Shown in pieces: positions 53,896-63,246 of a DNA stretch of 64,000 nucleotides; within the stretch, counting starts at the first letter, position 1, and every line of letters starts with the position of its first letter. Below the pieces are notes generated by a model. That model was not told the DNA's origin, did not search any database, and saw nothing but the letters and a program-made list of their open reading frames with translations. Origin of the DNA: Saprospiraceae bacterium (GTDB lineage Bacteria; Bacteroidota; Bacteroidia; Chitinophagales; Saprospiraceae); assembly GCA_016709995.1 (NCBI GenBank), contig JADJLQ010000002.1:248001-312000 (forward strand), read 5' to 3'. Both the position numbers and the translations under genes were made by a program.

Positions 53896-56424
53896 CTACT
53901 TCATATTAAACTGGACAGATTGTAAAGCTACCTGCCCACCTTCGGCGGGATCTTTCACTTTACTGGTAATATATAGGTCGTGTATCTTGCCATCGTTGGG
54001 TGCAGTAATCTTGATACTAGAGGCAGTGCCTCCAATCTGACCTGGTTTTGTAGCAGCATTACCGGGTGGAGCCACAATACTGCCATTACCGATTACCTGA
54101 CCATCAGGACCATCTAATCTAAGCTCAATATCAAATCCATATTGGGGAGGAGTCTGCCAGCCGGAAGCGATCATCACAGATCCTATATCAGTCAGGTCGA
54201 TATGATCCAATGCCAGCCAGCCTTCAGGTTTAGGCGTGATCATAAAATTCATACCATTAAAACTGATGCTGGAAAAACCTTTCATTTTCTCCTTGCCGGT
54301 AAACATTACTTTATTATTTCTGAGCATCATCGTACTCCTTCCAGTGAGGGGTTTGATCCCTGCACCTCCTGCATCCGTATAGCTGGCAGAGATACTGAGC
54401 ACTCCATTGTCTTTTACCGGTTTGTCCAGCGTGGAAGCTACCATACCGGAAGTGGGTAGGGATTTTTGGATAGCCCCTTTATTTCCAAGTGATAAAATCC
54501 ATCTCACGATCTGGTCCGCGTCTGAAGTCGACAAATTGGGATGTGCAGCCATGGCCGTTTCACCCCATACCCCACTGCCTCCTTTGATGATTTTATCGAT
54601 GAGATAGGTTCTGGCTCCTCTGTCTTTGCTGTATTTTTCAGCCACTTGGGTATAAGCTGGGCCTATTGATTTTTCGGCTTCTTTGTGACATACTTTACAA
54701 TCAAGTGAGAGCATCAAGGATTTACCACTCATGATCATCTCTCCCTGTTTGTGACCACGGGAAGCTCCCGCGAGATCAGTACCTTCGATATAGTCTGCTG
54801 AAATAAATAGATTGGCTGGATCAGTCTTGCCTGTAGGATTATCTTTATCAGCGACAGAAACACTGTAATTGACTTTTTTACCAGGAAAATAAAATGATTT
54901 ATTACCAGTCAGCGCTATGGACACTTCTGGAGTCTCATTGCCCGCATATAGTTGAATGGTTTCGCTTTTAGCTGAAGCTCCTTTATCATCTTTAATATCC
55001 ACATTCACTGAATAATCCCCTATTTTGTCATAGGTGTAATCCAGGGTGGGTACAGTAGTTTCTTTAGTAGTGCCATCTCCGAGGTTCCAGGTATAGGTCA
55101 TGGGATCATTTTCAGGATCTTTGGCCTCGGCAGATAATTTTACCGTAAATGGCAAGGCCCCTGTGGATCGATTGCTGCTCAGACTGGCGATCGCCGGAGC
55201 ACGATTGCCGGATACATATTCTATTACGGAGATGGCCGCATCAGGATTTTTACTAAACCAACCAGAACCATACTCAAGTAAGTAGATTTTGCCTTCAGGT
55301 CCCATTTCCATATCGATGATAGAATTAAACTTTACACCTGGCATAAACGGTTCCATCTTATCAAAGTCGCCATTTTCTTTCATTGTCACCACTTTGATCC
55401 AGCCGCGGATCCACTCGTAGATAAATAATTTTCCATTATAATAAGCAGGCAGGCTTGTCTCCTTCGGATACATATCACTATAAAATACAGGTCCTGCCAT
55501 AGCATTTCTGCCCCCGGTGCCTACCGATGGAAAATCAGGCGAAGCAGCATAGGGGTACCAGATAAATGCCGGACTCACTGGTGGTAGTTCTTGTATACCA
55601 GTGTTGTTGCGGGATTCATTGATAGGCTTAGCAGGGTCAAATGATTTTGTGGAAGTACCATTGGTATAGTCATAGTTCCTATAGGGATAATTATTGCCCA
55701 CAAAAAGTGGCCAACCAAAATTGCCGGCTTTTCTGGCTTGATTCACCTCGTCGTACCCCCTTGGTCCTCTGGTATCGAGGCTGTCATTAGCCGCATCAGG
55801 GCCAACTTCTCCCCAGTATAAAAAGCTGTTTTTCTGATCCACAGAGATACGGTATGGATTTCGGTTACCCTGTACATAGATCTCAGGCCGGGTTTTAGGA
55901 GTACCTTTTGGGTAAAGGTTGCCCTCAGGAATATCATAGCTTCCGTCATCTTTCAGTTTGATTCTAAGTATTTTTCCGCGCAGATCATTGGAATTACCCG
56001 AGGATCGTCTGGCATCGTATTGGAGATGGCCTGGTTCATCATTGAGTGGAGCGTATCCATTATTGACAAATTTCTGACCGGGTTCATTAAATGGGGTAGA
56101 GTTATCCCCTGCAGATAAATACAACAAACCATCCGGCCCAAAAGCGATCGATCCTCCGGTGTGGCAACAGATCTCCCGCTGCGAATAAAATTGTAATATG
56201 ATTTTTTCAGAAGTAAGATCAAGGGTATCATTTTTAAACTCAAACCTGGACAGTCGGTTTACAGAAGTATCGATAGGGCTGTAAAAAATATAGATCCAAT
56301 TGTTTTTGGAAAAATTGGGGTCTTTGGCCAGGCCAAGTACTCCTTCTTCTGCATTGACTCCCGGGGTAGATGTTTTAAAATATGCATTGAGGAAGCCAAC
56401 TTGTTTTACTTTTTTGCGTTTCAT
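53896..56424 (-). CDS. soluble glucose-dehydrogenase-like protein with PKD and cytochrome c (3' part of a frameshifted gene)
   Basis: 842 codons as read from an internal ATG. Domains: PQQ-dependent sugar dehydrogenase beta-propeller (EEGVLGLAKDPNF, ICCHTGGSIAFGPDGLLYLSAGDN), PKD domain (TYTWNLGDGTTKETTVPTLDYTYDKIGDYSVNV), cytochrome c (LDCKVCHKEAEKSIGPAY), and a C-terminal carbohydrate-binding-like domain. Relatives are single proteins fused at the N-terminus to a ThuA domain. Here that half is in another frame, overlapping by 50 bases, with the break at a six-A run near 56416-56421. Confidence 0.82.
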   Translation of the reverse strand: MKRKKVKQVGFLNAYFKTSTPGVNAEEGVLGLAKDPNFSKNNWIYIFYSPIDTSVNRLSRFEFKNDTLDLTSEKIILQFYSQREICCHTGGSIAFGPDGLLYLSAGDNSTPFNEPGQKFVNNGYAPLNDEPGHLQYDARRSSGNSNDLRGKILRIKLKDDGSYDIPEGNLYPKGTPKTRPEIYVQGNRNPYRISVDQKNSFLYWGEVGPDAANDSLDTRGPRGYDEVNQARKAGNFGWPLFVGNNYPYRNYDYTNGTSTKSFDPAKPINESRNNTGIQELPPVSPAFIWYPYAASPDFPSVGTGGRNAMAGPVFYSDMYPKETSLPAYYNGKLFIYEWIRGWIKVVTMKENGDFDKMEPFMPGVKFNSIIDMEMGPEGKIYLLEYGSGWFSKNPDAAISVIEYVSGNRAPAIASLSSNRSTGALPFTVKLSAEAKDPENDPMTYTWNLGDGTTKETTVPTLDYTYDKIGDYSVNVDIKDDKGASAKSETIQLYAGNETPEVSIALTGNKSFYFPGKKVNYSVSVADKDNPTGKTDPANLFISADYIEGTDLAGASRGHKQGEMIMSGKSLMLSLDCKVCHKEAEKSIGPAYTQVAEKYSKDRGARTYLIDKIIKGGSGVWGETAMAAHPNLSTSDADQIVRWILSLGNKGAIQKSLPTSGMVASTLDKPVKDNGVLSISASYTDAGGAGIKPLTGRSTMMLRNNKVMFTGKEKMKGFSSISFNGMNFMITPKPEGWLALDHIDLTDIGSVMIASGWQTPPQYGFDIELRLDGPDGQVIGNGSIVAPPGNAATKPGQIGGTASSIKITAPNDGKIHDLYITSKVKDPAEGGQVALQSVQFNMK

Positions 56425-57352
56425 TTTTGTACATCATTATTTCTCCGCGTCGCTGAGCAATTAATATATCCAGGTTGGGGAGGATCGTCATCTCCGTCGG
56501 TTCGTAAAATTCTCCCATCGCGAGCACTTTCTTGACAAACCGGTCAGCTTCAGGGGGGATTTGAGATTTGGCTTTTGAATAATTGAGCACTTGATTTTTA
56601 CCGATGGCATATTGAATCCCACCCAGCAAGTGTTTGGTGAAATTGTCTTCAGTATAAGACTCATCGGTATGACCCAAAGCAGTATAAAATGATCTACCAC
56701 CATCAAAATCATGATACCAGGACATCGGGTGATCACCCATCTTGTGTCCTCCCTGATAGCTGCTTTCGTCTATAGTGAGAAGAACCTTATTGTCAGGGTT
56801 AAGATTTTTGTAGCTATAGAACTCGTCCGTTCGTTTCCATGGATTAGGCAGATGTTTTGTAGCAATATTGGTGGCATCAACTACATTAAAGACGCCTTCC
56901 TGAACATTGGGAGAACTGTCATGAATACCCGGATGATCTAAAAAATAACCACCAACCAGGCGACCATACCATCCCCAGTCATACTCTGTATCCGCCGCAG
57001 CGTGGACGCCTACATATCCTCCTCCTGCCTGAATATATCGTTCGAAAGCCGCTTCCTGTGCCCCGTCCAGGACATTGCCTGTAGTACAAAGGAATATAAT
57101 GGTAGCATATTGCTTTAAATTCTCTTCATTAAAACTGGCGGCATCTTCGGTAGCATCTACTTCAAAGCCGTTCTCAGTTCCCAGTTTTTTGATCGCTGCG
57201 ATACCTTTTGGGATTGAAGCATGCCGATAGCCGGCTGTCTTGGAGAACACCAGCACTTTTGCAGGTCCGGTTTTGACGCTATTATTATTACAAGCGATAA
57301 ATATCAAACCAATCAACAATATGGATGCCAGGAAAAAAATCTTTTTTTGCAT
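56375..57352 (-). CDS. ThuA-domain lipoprotein (5' part of a frameshifted gene)
   Basis: 325 codons. Lipobox LIFIAC (Cys21), then the ThuA domain: VLVFSKTAGYRHASIPKGIAAI, FLCTTGNVLDGAQEAAFERYIQAGGGYVGVHAAADTEYDWGWYG, HPMSWYHDFDGGRSFYTALGHTDESY. After IAQRRGEIMMYKNETQK the frame runs out, while the +1 frame continues as VKQVGFLNAYFKTS into the dehydrogenase. Removing one A would fuse both into about 1150 aa, the usual size of this lipoprotein family. ThuA proteins act on 3-keto sugars. Confidence 0.82.
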   Translation of the reverse strand: MQKKIFFLASILLIGLIFIACNNNSVKTGPAKVLVFSKTAGYRHASIPKGIAAIKKLGTENGFEVDATEDAASFNEENLKQYATIIFLCTTGNVLDGAQEAAFERYIQAGGGYVGVHAAADTEYDWGWYGRLVGGYFLDHPGIHDSSPNVQEGVFNVVDATNIATKHLPNPWKRTDEFYSYKNLNPDNKVLLTIDESSYQGGHKMGDHPMSWYHDFDGGRSFYTALGHTDESYTEDNFTKHLLGGIQYAIGKNQVLNYSKAKSQIPPEADRFVKKVLAMGEFYEPTEMTILPNLDILIAQRRGEIMMYKNETQKSKTSWLPQCIF

Positions 57353-57595
57353 GATAAAACTTTAAATAAATGGAGTGCAAAATTACTTAAAAAAAATACG
57401 CTTTTGCCCATAATAGGATTTATAAGACCTATTAGGCCCTTTGAGAAACCAAATTCAGACAGGGAGTATCTTAAATTCGACAAATCGGTCGGCCTTTCAT
57501 TTACTAAATCCAGATATATGGTTGTTTTGCTCGATGACCTCCGGACTCCCAGACATAAATCAATGATTGGATAATCGGTAAAAAAATAGATTTAT

Positions 57596-58360
57596 TCACT
57601 CGTTGATAATCGCAGCGGCCTCGTGGTTTGAAACTATACCTGTCGGCAGTTCCATCAAAGTAAAATTGCGAAAGTGTATCTCAGCGCCTTCAGATTCAAG
57701 ACAGAGATATCCTCTTTTCTGGCTTGCCCGGGCCAGGCCATTGACAAATTTTCCATTCACAGAGAGTTTTACCACACCATCGACGCATACTACATCATAC
57801 GTGTTCCATTCTCCCCTTCCCTTACACCGGTTTTCAATCGATTTACTCCTGGTACCCCGAGGGTTATCAGGAATGGTTTCTACCCCACCAACCCCAAAAA
57901 GCTCACCATGCACATAAGCGATCGGCGGCTCTACTCCATCTTTAGTATTCAGCTTCACCCAATCCAGCTCCAGCATCTGTACTTCCACCCCATTGGGAAG
58001 GCGATTCTGTTCACCCGGAACGGCATCACTCCAGATGAATACACCGGAGTTACCACCTGGTTCGATATGTTTCCACTCCACATGCAGGAGGAAGTTTTCG
58101 TATTGATATTTACTGCGCATCACCCCGATGGGTCTTCCGGTGCAAATCAGCTCCTTTTTTAGCAAGGACCAGGTATCAGGAGCTGTGTTGACATTGACCC
58201 ATTCGATGGGGACAGACTTTTTTTTGCTTTTTGAAGCGATATGCACTGAACTCAATTCTTTACCAAACTTTAAAGTGGATGGTTGGGCGTAACCTTGAAT
58301 GCAAATACACGAGAAAAGCCACAGCAATATTCGAGTTACCATTGAGATTGAATATTTCAT
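57596..58360 (-). CDS. DUF1080 (3-keto-disaccharide hydrolase type) secreted protein
   Basis: 254 aa with a signal peptide (LLWLFSCICIQGYAQ). DUF1080/PF06439 pattern: LICTGRPIGVMRSKYQYENFLLHVEWKHIEPGGNSGVFIW, and WNTYDVVCVDGVVKLSVNGKFVNGLARASQKRGYLCLESEGAEIHFRNF. The family has a concanavalin-like fold, and some members cleave 3-keto-glycosides. It lies directly after the Gfo/Idh/MocA gene (28-base gap), matching the oxidise-then-cleave pathway. The 243 bases downstream to the ThuA gene hold no gene. Confidence 0.87.
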   Translation of the reverse strand: MKYSISMVTRILLWLFSCICIQGYAQPSTLKFGKELSSVHIASKSKKKSVPIEWVNVNTAPDTWSLLKKELICTGRPIGVMRSKYQYENFLLHVEWKHIEPGGNSGVFIWSDAVPGEQNRLPNGVEVQMLELDWVKLNTKDGVEPPIAYVHGELFGVGGVETIPDNPRGTRSKSIENRCKGRGEWNTYDVVCVDGVVKLSVNGKFVNGLARASQKRGYLCLESEGAEIHFRNFTLMELPTGIVSNHEAAAIINE

Positions 58361-58388
58361 TGGTTATTAAACTTTTAACAAGATCACG

Positions 58389-59348
58389 CTATATTTTAGT
58401 GAGACCAGGAATCGCGATCTCCGGACCACTGAATTTCAGATCCCAATACATCTGATCAGAGGGTGGGCCTAAAACCTGGTTGGAATTGATCGCTTCATCC
58501 CATTTCAGGGTTTGTCCACTATAGGCTACCATTCTTCCCATAATCGCCAACATGGTACTATTGGCCATTCTTATTCCATCATTCATTGGATGGCCACTGC
58601 GGATGGAGGCAAAAAGCTCATTGTGTTGTGTCTGATACGGATCGTTTTTTTCACCCTGATAGGTCCATTTATTTTTGCCGGTTATTTCCAGCATTCCACT
58701 ACTTTTGACAAAACCATTACCCAGGGTACCGGCGATCTCTACTGAATTTCTATTGGAACAGCCGGCTTGCTGCCGACTAAAACTAAACCCCTGAACGCTG
58801 TTTTCATACTCATATTCGATAGCAAAATGATCATAGATGTTTCCGTACATTTTGTCCACCCGGGCTTGTCGGCCACCTGTACCTGTAGCCTGGAGGGGCA
58901 GGCGATCACCCATGGCCCAGGACATCATATCCAGGCTATGTACAATCATTTCTACCAGGTAATCTCCCGACAACCAGTTTTGATAATACCAGTTACGCAT
59001 TAGGTATTCCATATCCGTCCATTCAGTTTGCCTGGGTTTGTACCATAGGTAACCACCGTTGCGGGTAGACGACACGGTTTTGATATCACCTATTTCTCCG
59101 TTCAACACTCTTTCAAAAAAGGCCCTTTTGGGAAAATCATACCTGAATGTAAATCCTGATACCAGGGATAGTTTTTTGTCAGCAGCTTTTTTAGCAGCAG
59201 CGATTACTTTACGGACTCCAGGAGCATCGACCGCCACCGGTTTTTCGCAAAACACGTGTTTTCCTGCCTCAATAGCTGCTATCAGATGGTCAGGCCGGAA
59301 AAAAGGCGGTGTAGTCAGGATGACGACATCCACCCCAGAGTCAATCAC
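58389..59348 (-). CDS. Gfo/Idh/MocA oxidoreductase, C-terminal part after a frameshift
   Basis: 319 codons starting with GTG inside the previous stop (GTGA overlap). It begins with the second half of the Rossmann fold (DSGVDVVILTTPPFFRPDHLIAAIEAGKHVFCEKPVAVD) and contains the full C-terminal domain (GDYLVEMIVHSLDMMSWAMGDRLPL). It has no nucleotide-binding GxGxxG of its own, so it cannot stand alone. Joined to the upstream part it makes 439 aa, the normal size. Confidence 0.85.
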   Translation of the reverse strand: MIDSGVDVVILTTPPFFRPDHLIAAIEAGKHVFCEKPVAVDAPGVRKVIAAAKKAADKKLSLVSGFTFRYDFPKRAFFERVLNGEIGDIKTVSSTRNGGYLWYKPRQTEWTDMEYLMRNWYYQNWLSGDYLVEMIVHSLDMMSWAMGDRLPLQATGTGGRQARVDKMYGNIYDHFAIEYEYENSVQGFSFSRQQAGCSNRNSVEIAGTLGNGFVKSSGMLEITGKNKWTYQGEKNDPYQTQHNELFASIRSGHPMNDGIRMANSTMLAIMGRMVAYSGQTLKWDEAINSNQVLGPPSDQMYWDLKFSGPEIAIPGLTKI

Positions 59349-59707
59349 TTTTTATAAGCATCAAAGCCTACAAATTTGTGAGCCTTGTCTACCTGTACTT
59401 TTTTAGGATCGACTTCCATCAGAGATTTATAGGATTCTTCCAACCTATCTCCAAAAGCATCACCCATGGCTGTAAGTACTACATCAGGGTCAGCGGCCAT
59501 CGCTTGAGCGGCCGCTCCGGTCCCTCTGCCTCCACAACCAATTAAGCCTACTTTTAAGATGTTCGACTTGGTGGTTGCATGCCCACCAAAAGCAAAAGCT
59601 TGTTCTGGAAAGCCAATATTTAAAGCAATGGTACTACCTACGAGTGCCGTACCGGTAGACTTCAAAAATGACCGGCGATTGGGTTTGTTGTTTTTATTCT
59701 TTTTCAT
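59345..59707 (-). CDS. Gfo/Idh/MocA oxidoreductase, N-terminal part
   Basis: 120 codons. Twin-arginine signal (NRRSFLKSTGTALVGSTIAL), then the NAD(P) site KVGLIGCGGRGTGAAAQAMA. It stops after HKFVGFDAYKK where relatives continue VIDSGVDVVILTTPP. The break falls at T-AAA-AAG-TGA (59345-59353): one extra A, or a -1 slip on AAA-AAG, restores the frame. The enzyme would be a Tat-exported sugar dehydrogenase making 3-keto sugars for the DUF1080 protein. Confidence 0.85.
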   Translation of the reverse strand: MKKNKNNKPNRRSFLKSTGTALVGSTIALNIGFPEQAFAFGGHATTKSNILKVGLIGCGGRGTGAAAQAMAADPDVVLTAMGDAFGDRLEESYKSLMEVDPKKVQVDKAHKFVGFDAYKK

Positions 59708-59826
59708 AATGGATGATATTAAGGGTTAAATCAGAAGCCACAAAGAGGCGAATTCAATACCAATTTAAAACTTTCTCTAATAACCTATTGTCGTTTGACA
59801 ATCTATTTTGAACCAACAACCTAAAA

Positions 59827-60285
59827 TCAATATTCTTTCATCTTTGAGTCCATCCAGATAGTTACCGGTCCATCATTAATCAATGTCACTTCCATCATTG
59901 CCCCGAACACCCCGGTTTGGATCTCGAGACCTGACAAAGATTTGATCGTTGCTACAAACGATTCATACAAAGGGATGGCTATCTCAGGTCGCGCAGCTTT
60001 GATATAGGATGGGCGATTGCCTTTTTTGGTGGAGGCATGTAAGGTAAATTGACTGACGACCAATATGCTGCCACGGATGTCCATGACACTCAGGTTCATC
60101 ACCCCTGCTGCATCGTCAAAGATGCGAAGCTGAGCGATTTTGTGCACCAGGTAATGGATATCCTCAGTGGTATCTTCGTTTTCTATACCTATCAGTAGGA
60201 GCAGTCCTCCACCAATAGCACCGGTCACCTTACCGGATTCTATGGTGACTTTGGCTTCTTTTACCCGCTGTATAAGTACTCGCAT
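59827..60285 (-). CDS. dtd: D-aminoacyl-tRNA deacylase
   Basis: 152 aa. The hallmark motifs are present: SQFTLHASTKKGNRPSY and NDGPVTIW, which form the cross-subunit Gly-cisPro-type site. MRVLIQRVKEAKVTIE is the normal N-terminus. The enzyme removes D-amino acids (and glycine) mischarged on tRNA; cytoplasmic homodimer. Monocistronic, with a 154-base gap to the divergent mutL. Confidence 0.95.
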   Translation of the reverse strand: MRVLIQRVKEAKVTIESGKVTGAIGGGLLLLIGIENEDTTEDIHYLVHKIAQLRIFDDAAGVMNLSVMDIRGSILVVSQFTLHASTKKGNRPSYIKAARPEIAIPLYESFVATIKSLSGLEIQTGVFGAMMEVTLINDGPVTIWMDSKMKEY

Positions 60286-60424
60286 GATGGCACAATGTAG
60301 GGATATGATGAATATTATTAAACGGTAGGCAATGGTTATTGTTTGTCGTTAATATTTATGAAGCAATACAACTACGATTGGGATTTCGAAATGCTAAAAT
60401 CGGTATTACTCTGATACAATGCTT

Positions 60425-60432
60425 TACCTTTG
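60425..60432 (+). promoter_or_regulatory. -7 box directly before mutL
   Basis: TACCTTTG matches TAnnTTTG and ends 7 bases before the mutL ATG at 60440, so transcription would begin at or next to the start codon. This implies a very short leader or leaderless mRNA. Confidence 0.5.
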
Positions 60433-60439
60433 CCCGGCG

Positions 60440-62290
60440 ATGTCAGACATCATACGACTACTCCCCGACTCCATAGCCAACCAGATCGCTGCAGGTGAGG
60501 TCATTCAACGCCCGGCATCTGTGGTAAAAGAGTTATTAGAAAATGCCATTGACGCAGATTCCACCCGCATCCAGTTGATCATCAAAGATGCCGGTAAAAC
60601 CCTCATCCAGGTAATAGATAATGGCAGCGGTATGTCGGATACGGATGCCCGCATGGCTTTTGAACGGCATGCTACCTCGAAAATCAAAAAGTCTGAAGAT
60701 CTCCAACATATTCGCACCCTGGGATTTAGAGGAGAAGCCCTCGCATCTATGGCCGCGGTGGCCCAGGTAGAATTAAAGACCAGGTTGCATGACAGAGACC
60801 TGGGTACTAAAATCACCATAGCTGGATCGGCGTTTCAGTCACAAGAACCCTGCCAGTCACCTGGCGGTACCAGCTTTGCTGTGTCTAACCTGTTTTATAA
60901 TGTCCCTGCCAGGAGAAAATTTTTAAAATCAGATCCGGTAGAGTTGCGCAATATCATCGAAGAATTTGAGCACATCGCCCTTGCTTACCCTGAACTGGAG
61001 ATGACTTGTCACCACAATGACACCGAAGTATACAATTTGCCGAAAGGAAATCTGAGACAACGGATCATCGGAGTTTTTGGAAAAAGTATTGGTGATAAAA
61101 TAGTCAGCGTAGACGAACAAACGGATCTCGTCAACATTGGCGGTTTTATCGGTAAAGTGGAGGTGAGTAAGAAAAAAAGAGGCGATCAATATCTATTTGT
61201 TAATCGAAGATATATCCGCAGCTCCTATCTTCATCACGCTATCCGGGCAGCTTATGAGGCTTTGATCGCGGAGGAGGATCACCCATTCTATGTATTATTT
61301 TTGGACATAGATCCTACCAGAATCGATGTCAATGTACACCCCAGCAAACATGAGATTAAGTTTCTGGACGAACGCATCATCTATCAATATATAAGAGTAG
61401 CCTCCAGGCATGCTTTGGGCCAGTATGTTCCCTTGTCTTTGAATTTTGATGAATCGAATCCTGGTTTTGATCACCAGCTGTCTCCTGGAATGCATGCTGC
61501 GACCATGCATAGGACCACTACCTTTCAAGGAGGGGGCCCTGTAGAAACTCAGCAAGACTGGAGAAAACTTTATGATGGGTTAAAATCACCGGGTAGTCTG
61601 CAGGACCAGCCTGCGATGGTCATCAGTAGTCAGATGGACTATGAAGATGATCCATCTGGCCAATCGGTGGTAGATGGACAGATCCACCAGAGCAATATTT
61701 CTTCTACGGAACAAAATCAGGGTGGCCAGCAAAAGGTCCCCTACCAAATACACCGGTCGTACATCTTATCTCCGATCGCATCCGGTTTTTTGATCATAGA
61801 CCAGGAAAAGGCACATCAAAGGATTTTATATGAAAAATACCTAACTCAGATGCAAGACCAACCGGCCCCAAGTCAGAGAACCTTATTTCCAACTACTATA
61901 CAATATACAGGGGCTGATCAGGTGCTTTTAAGTCAAATGCTGCCCCAGCTAGCGGCACTTGGATTTGAAATAGAACCCTTTGGCCCGACGAGTTTCATCG
62001 TGCATGGTATGCCTATGGACTGGAGAGAGTCAGGTTCTATCCATGAATTTTTGGAGACTTTGCTCAGACAAGAAGTCGAAGAATCAGATCAAAAAAAGAA
62101 TCATCGAGCGTATATAGCCAGATACGTAGCTCGTTATCAAAGTATCAAGCTCGGTCAAAAATTGAGTGAAGAGGAAATGCAATATCTTATAGATCAATTA
62201 TTTGCATGTAAAGATGCCGAGTGGGGCCCTTTTGGAGGTAAATGTTACTCCAGTATCAGCCTGGAAGAGATCAAAAAAAGAATGGCCTGA
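60440..62290 (+). CDS. mutL: DNA mismatch repair protein MutL
   Basis: 616 aa from the ATG at 60440; an ATG 21 bases upstream lies before the promoter box. GHKL ATPase motifs are intact: LLENAIDADST, IDNGSGM, RHATSKI, TLGFRGEALASMAAV. The C-terminal DQHAAHERI motif of endonuclease-type MutL is altered to DQEKAHQRI, and the late CPHGRP region reads GPFGGKC, so metal-dependent nicking activity is doubtful. It couples MutS mismatch recognition to repair. Confidence 0.95.
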   Translation: MSDIIRLLPDSIANQIAAGEVIQRPASVVKELLENAIDADSTRIQLIIKDAGKTLIQVIDNGSGMSDTDARMAFERHATSKIKKSEDLQHIRTLGFRGEALASMAAVAQVELKTRLHDRDLGTKITIAGSAFQSQEPCQSPGGTSFAVSNLFYNVPARRKFLKSDPVELRNIIEEFEHIALAYPELEMTCHHNDTEVYNLPKGNLRQRIIGVFGKSIGDKIVSVDEQTDLVNIGGFIGKVEVSKKKRGDQYLFVNRRYIRSSYLHHAIRAAYEALIAEEDHPFYVLFLDIDPTRIDVNVHPSKHEIKFLDERIIYQYIRVASRHALGQYVPLSLNFDESNPGFDHQLSPGMHAATMHRTTTFQGGGPVETQQDWRKLYDGLKSPGSLQDQPAMVISSQMDYEDDPSGQSVVDGQIHQSNISSTEQNQGGQQKVPYQIHRSYILSPIASGFLIIDQEKAHQRILYEKYLTQMQDQPAPSQRTLFPTTIQYTGADQVLLSQMLPQLAALGFEIEPFGPTSFIVHGMPMDWRESGSIHEFLETLLRQEVEESDQKKNHRAYIARYVARYQSIKLGQKLSEEEMQYLIDQLFACKDAEWGPFGGKCYSSISLEEIKKRMA

Positions 62291-62369
62291 AAGGAAGAAT
62301 CAGAACTCAGAATCAGACAACTTGCCCATTGCCTCCCGAAGCTTCGGGATGCCAATTGCTTATTCTTAT

Positions 62370-62801
62370 CTACGGCTGACTTTGTACCCGATACCAGGTC
62401 TGAGTCCTATAGATGCCGGACCAATGTTTTCCCCGTACCCTTAGTTCATTAGGTTTGTCAGGTTCGATCCAGATACTACAACTATAGTCATTACCTGTCA
62501 CCGGGTCATAGATCCTGCCATTGCTATAAGTATCTTTGACCCTGGAGAGCGCTTCGATGACGATCATACCTTGCAAGGGTTTATCTTTTCGTTCGCCCTT
62601 ACATTTATCACAAAGCTTTTCCGGCGGTTCTTTTAATAGCTTGGTGATCTTTCCATAGAGCTGACCTGAAGTTTCGTAGATCTCAACATAAGATCGTTCG
62701 GCGCCGTCGCGGTCATCCACTGTCTTCCAGGTGCCTGTGACAGATTGGGATTTAAGGGATAAGGACCCGATCACAACAAAGACTAAAAAAAGAAATTTCA
62801 T
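62370..62801 (-). CDS. DUF2147 secreted protein
   Basis: 143 aa with a signal peptide (FLFLVFVVIGSLSLKSQ). The DUF2147 pattern is complete: GTWKTVDDRDGAERSYVEIYETSGQLYGKITKLL, CDKCKGERKDKPLQGMIVI, NGRIYDPVTGNDYSCSIWIE, RGKHWSGIYRTQTWYRV. The CDKC pair is common in the family. Periplasmic lipocalin-like beta-barrel of unknown function. It converges on mutL. Confidence 0.88.
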   Translation of the reverse strand: MKFLFLVFVVIGSLSLKSQSVTGTWKTVDDRDGAERSYVEIYETSGQLYGKITKLLKEPPEKLCDKCKGERKDKPLQGMIVIEALSRVKDTYSNGRIYDPVTGNDYSCSIWIEPDKPNELRVRGKHWSGIYRTQTWYRVQSQP

Positions 62802-63246
62802 ATTCGAAAGATATATGGATTAACGATGAAGATTATTATATGTTTTACACGTGAAGAAACAATAATAATTCTATAACTTTTAAAGAATACCATAACCTAC
62901 TCAAAAATATCTAATCCACCATTTCTCTCTGTCATTTTTAAGCCAATTTATCTAAAGCTTTTACTAAGCGAGTGATGTTCAAATCTATTAATATTCAAAG
63001 ATATTGCCTCCAGTGATCTAATGATTAATGTTATAAAATTGATCTCTTATTGCCACATTACCAATTAGTTCGGTATTAAACCTTGTATTTTATTATCTTC
63101 TTATATAATTTTTTCGACAGTTCTTTTTATATTTCGGTTTTTAAGGACTGCTCTCTTATTACATTATGACCTAGGTAGATTTTAGTCTATAGGGATAATT
63201 TCGGGAAAATATTTTGTAAATACATTTTAAAACGAACTCTTAATTT
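62802..63246. other. AT-rich leader region before the susC-like gene
   Basis: 445 bases with no gene. A near -7 box (TATTTTG around 63210-63216) lies about 30 bases before the start codon of the following gene. I see no riboswitch-like or repeat structure. Confidence 0.4.

Noticed and set aside
56375..56424. Programmed frameshift between ThuA and dehydrogenase parts
   Set aside because: Joining needs skipping one A (+1) in CAA-AAA-AGT, which is not a classic slippery site; a homopolymer indel is simpler.
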